From SYAN01 sp964406345 (GTDB lineage Bacteria; Actinomycetota; Actinomycetes; Nanopelagicales; Nanopelagicaceae), in assembly GCA_964406345.1 (NCBI GenBank), contig CAYORK010000041.1, positions 1 through 5,553 of the forward strand: a DNA stretch of 5,553 nt, in the 5' to 3' direction. The position numbers were made by a program, and so were the translations under genes. Under the pieces are notes generated by a model. That model ran no database searches, was not told the DNA's origin, and saw only the letters and a program-made list of their open reading frames with translations. Shown piece after piece: positions 5,201 to 5,553 of this stretch (the first letter of the stretch is position 1; each line of letters opens with the position of its first letter).

Positions 5201-5553
5201 GCCATATCGTGATGGCATCTCAGTCGGATACATGTACATCTTGAAGTTGCACCACTTGGTCGACGACAAGATCCACGCACGTTCGACCGGTCCTTACTCG
5301 ATGATCACTCAACAGCCTCTCGGTGGAAAGGCGCAGTTCGGCGGTCAGCGATTCGGTGAGATGGAAGTCTGGGCGCTCGAGGCATACGGCGCCGCTTACA
5401 CCTTGCAAGAGTTGCTCACCATCAAGTCTGACGACGTCTTGGGCCGAGTCAAGGTCTACGAGGCGATCGTCAAGGGCGAGAACATCCCAGAGCCAGGCAT
5501 CCCAGAGTCATTCAAGGTGCTTGTGAAAGAGATGCAGTCACTCTGCTTGAACG
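2208..5553 (+). CDS. rpoB: DNA-directed RNA polymerase beta subunit, 3' end beyond window
   Basis: RpoB forms, with beta', the catalytic centre and DNA/RNA channel of RNA polymerase. The start is TTG 2208, giving an N-terminus of type (M)[20 protein letters not shown], like the TTG-started rpoB of Mycobacterium and Streptomyces. The frame stays open for 1115 residues to the window edge ([15 protein letters not shown]). About 40-50 further residues are expected. Landmarks include the protrusion/lobe part with EEISPIED and [31 protein letters not shown]. The rifampicin region is L418-L440 (3459-3527), with Asp423, His433 and Ser438 at the classic resistance sites all in the sensitive state. The active-site acidic pair Glu714-Asp715 lies in [11 protein letters not shown], the signature [13 protein letters not shown] at 864-876, and [14 protein letters not shown] at 1050-1063. 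No frameshift or intein is seen. Position 425 is Thr where Asn is usual. rpoC would be expected downstream. Open antisense frames inside it are shadows. Confidence 0.98.
   Translation, partial: [1115 protein letters not shown]

Noticed and set aside
1..5553. Insertion sequence ends, CRISPR repeats, tRNA genes or attachment sites
   Set aside because: No transposase-like frame, regularly spaced repeat array, cloverleaf sequence or flanking direct repeat was seen, including at the edges of the - strand cassette.

Overview
The window comes from an actinobacterial chromosome, at the boundary between the ribosomal-protein and RNA-polymerase genes. The L7/L12 hinge and C-terminal domain, the TTG-initiated rpoB and the RpoB protein text all fit Actinobacteria: [15 protein letters not shown] near the N-terminus, [17 protein letters not shown] in the rifampicin region, and a C-terminal part close to what is known from Streptomyces and Mycobacterium. 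Base composition is only moderately GC-rich by eye, so a lower-GC lineage (for example aquatic or uncultured) is likelier than a high-GC soil genus. The family cannot be fixed from this window.

Layout. (1) 1-350, + strand: 3' part of rplL, with a strong intrinsic terminator at 366-401. (2) 402-468: a short tail-to-tail gap with a small inverted repeat at the next gene's stop codon. (3) 469-2018, - strand: a compact three-gene operon read away from rpoB. Its order is a small XRE-type helix-turn-helix regulator, a 286-residue multi-pass membrane protein of unrecognised function, and a 152-residue protein resembling the 'small multi-drug export' family (COG2426/PF06695). The stop of the first gene abuts the start of the second, and the second and third share an ATGA overlap. 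(4) About 2017-2207: a divergent control region with candidate operators and promoters, a terminator-like hairpin facing the - strand, and the rpoB leader. (5) 2208-5553, + strand: rpoB, intact at its start and cut by the window end about 40-50 residues short of the usual C-terminus.

How it fits together. rplL and rpoB are often neighbours in one transcription unit. Here a terminator and an oppositely oriented operon separate them, so rpoB needs its own promoter, which must lie in the divergent region shared with the regulator operon. The regulator-membrane-membrane cassette looks like a self-contained, autoregulated membrane module. Its substrate or signal is not evident. It is the least explained part of the window.
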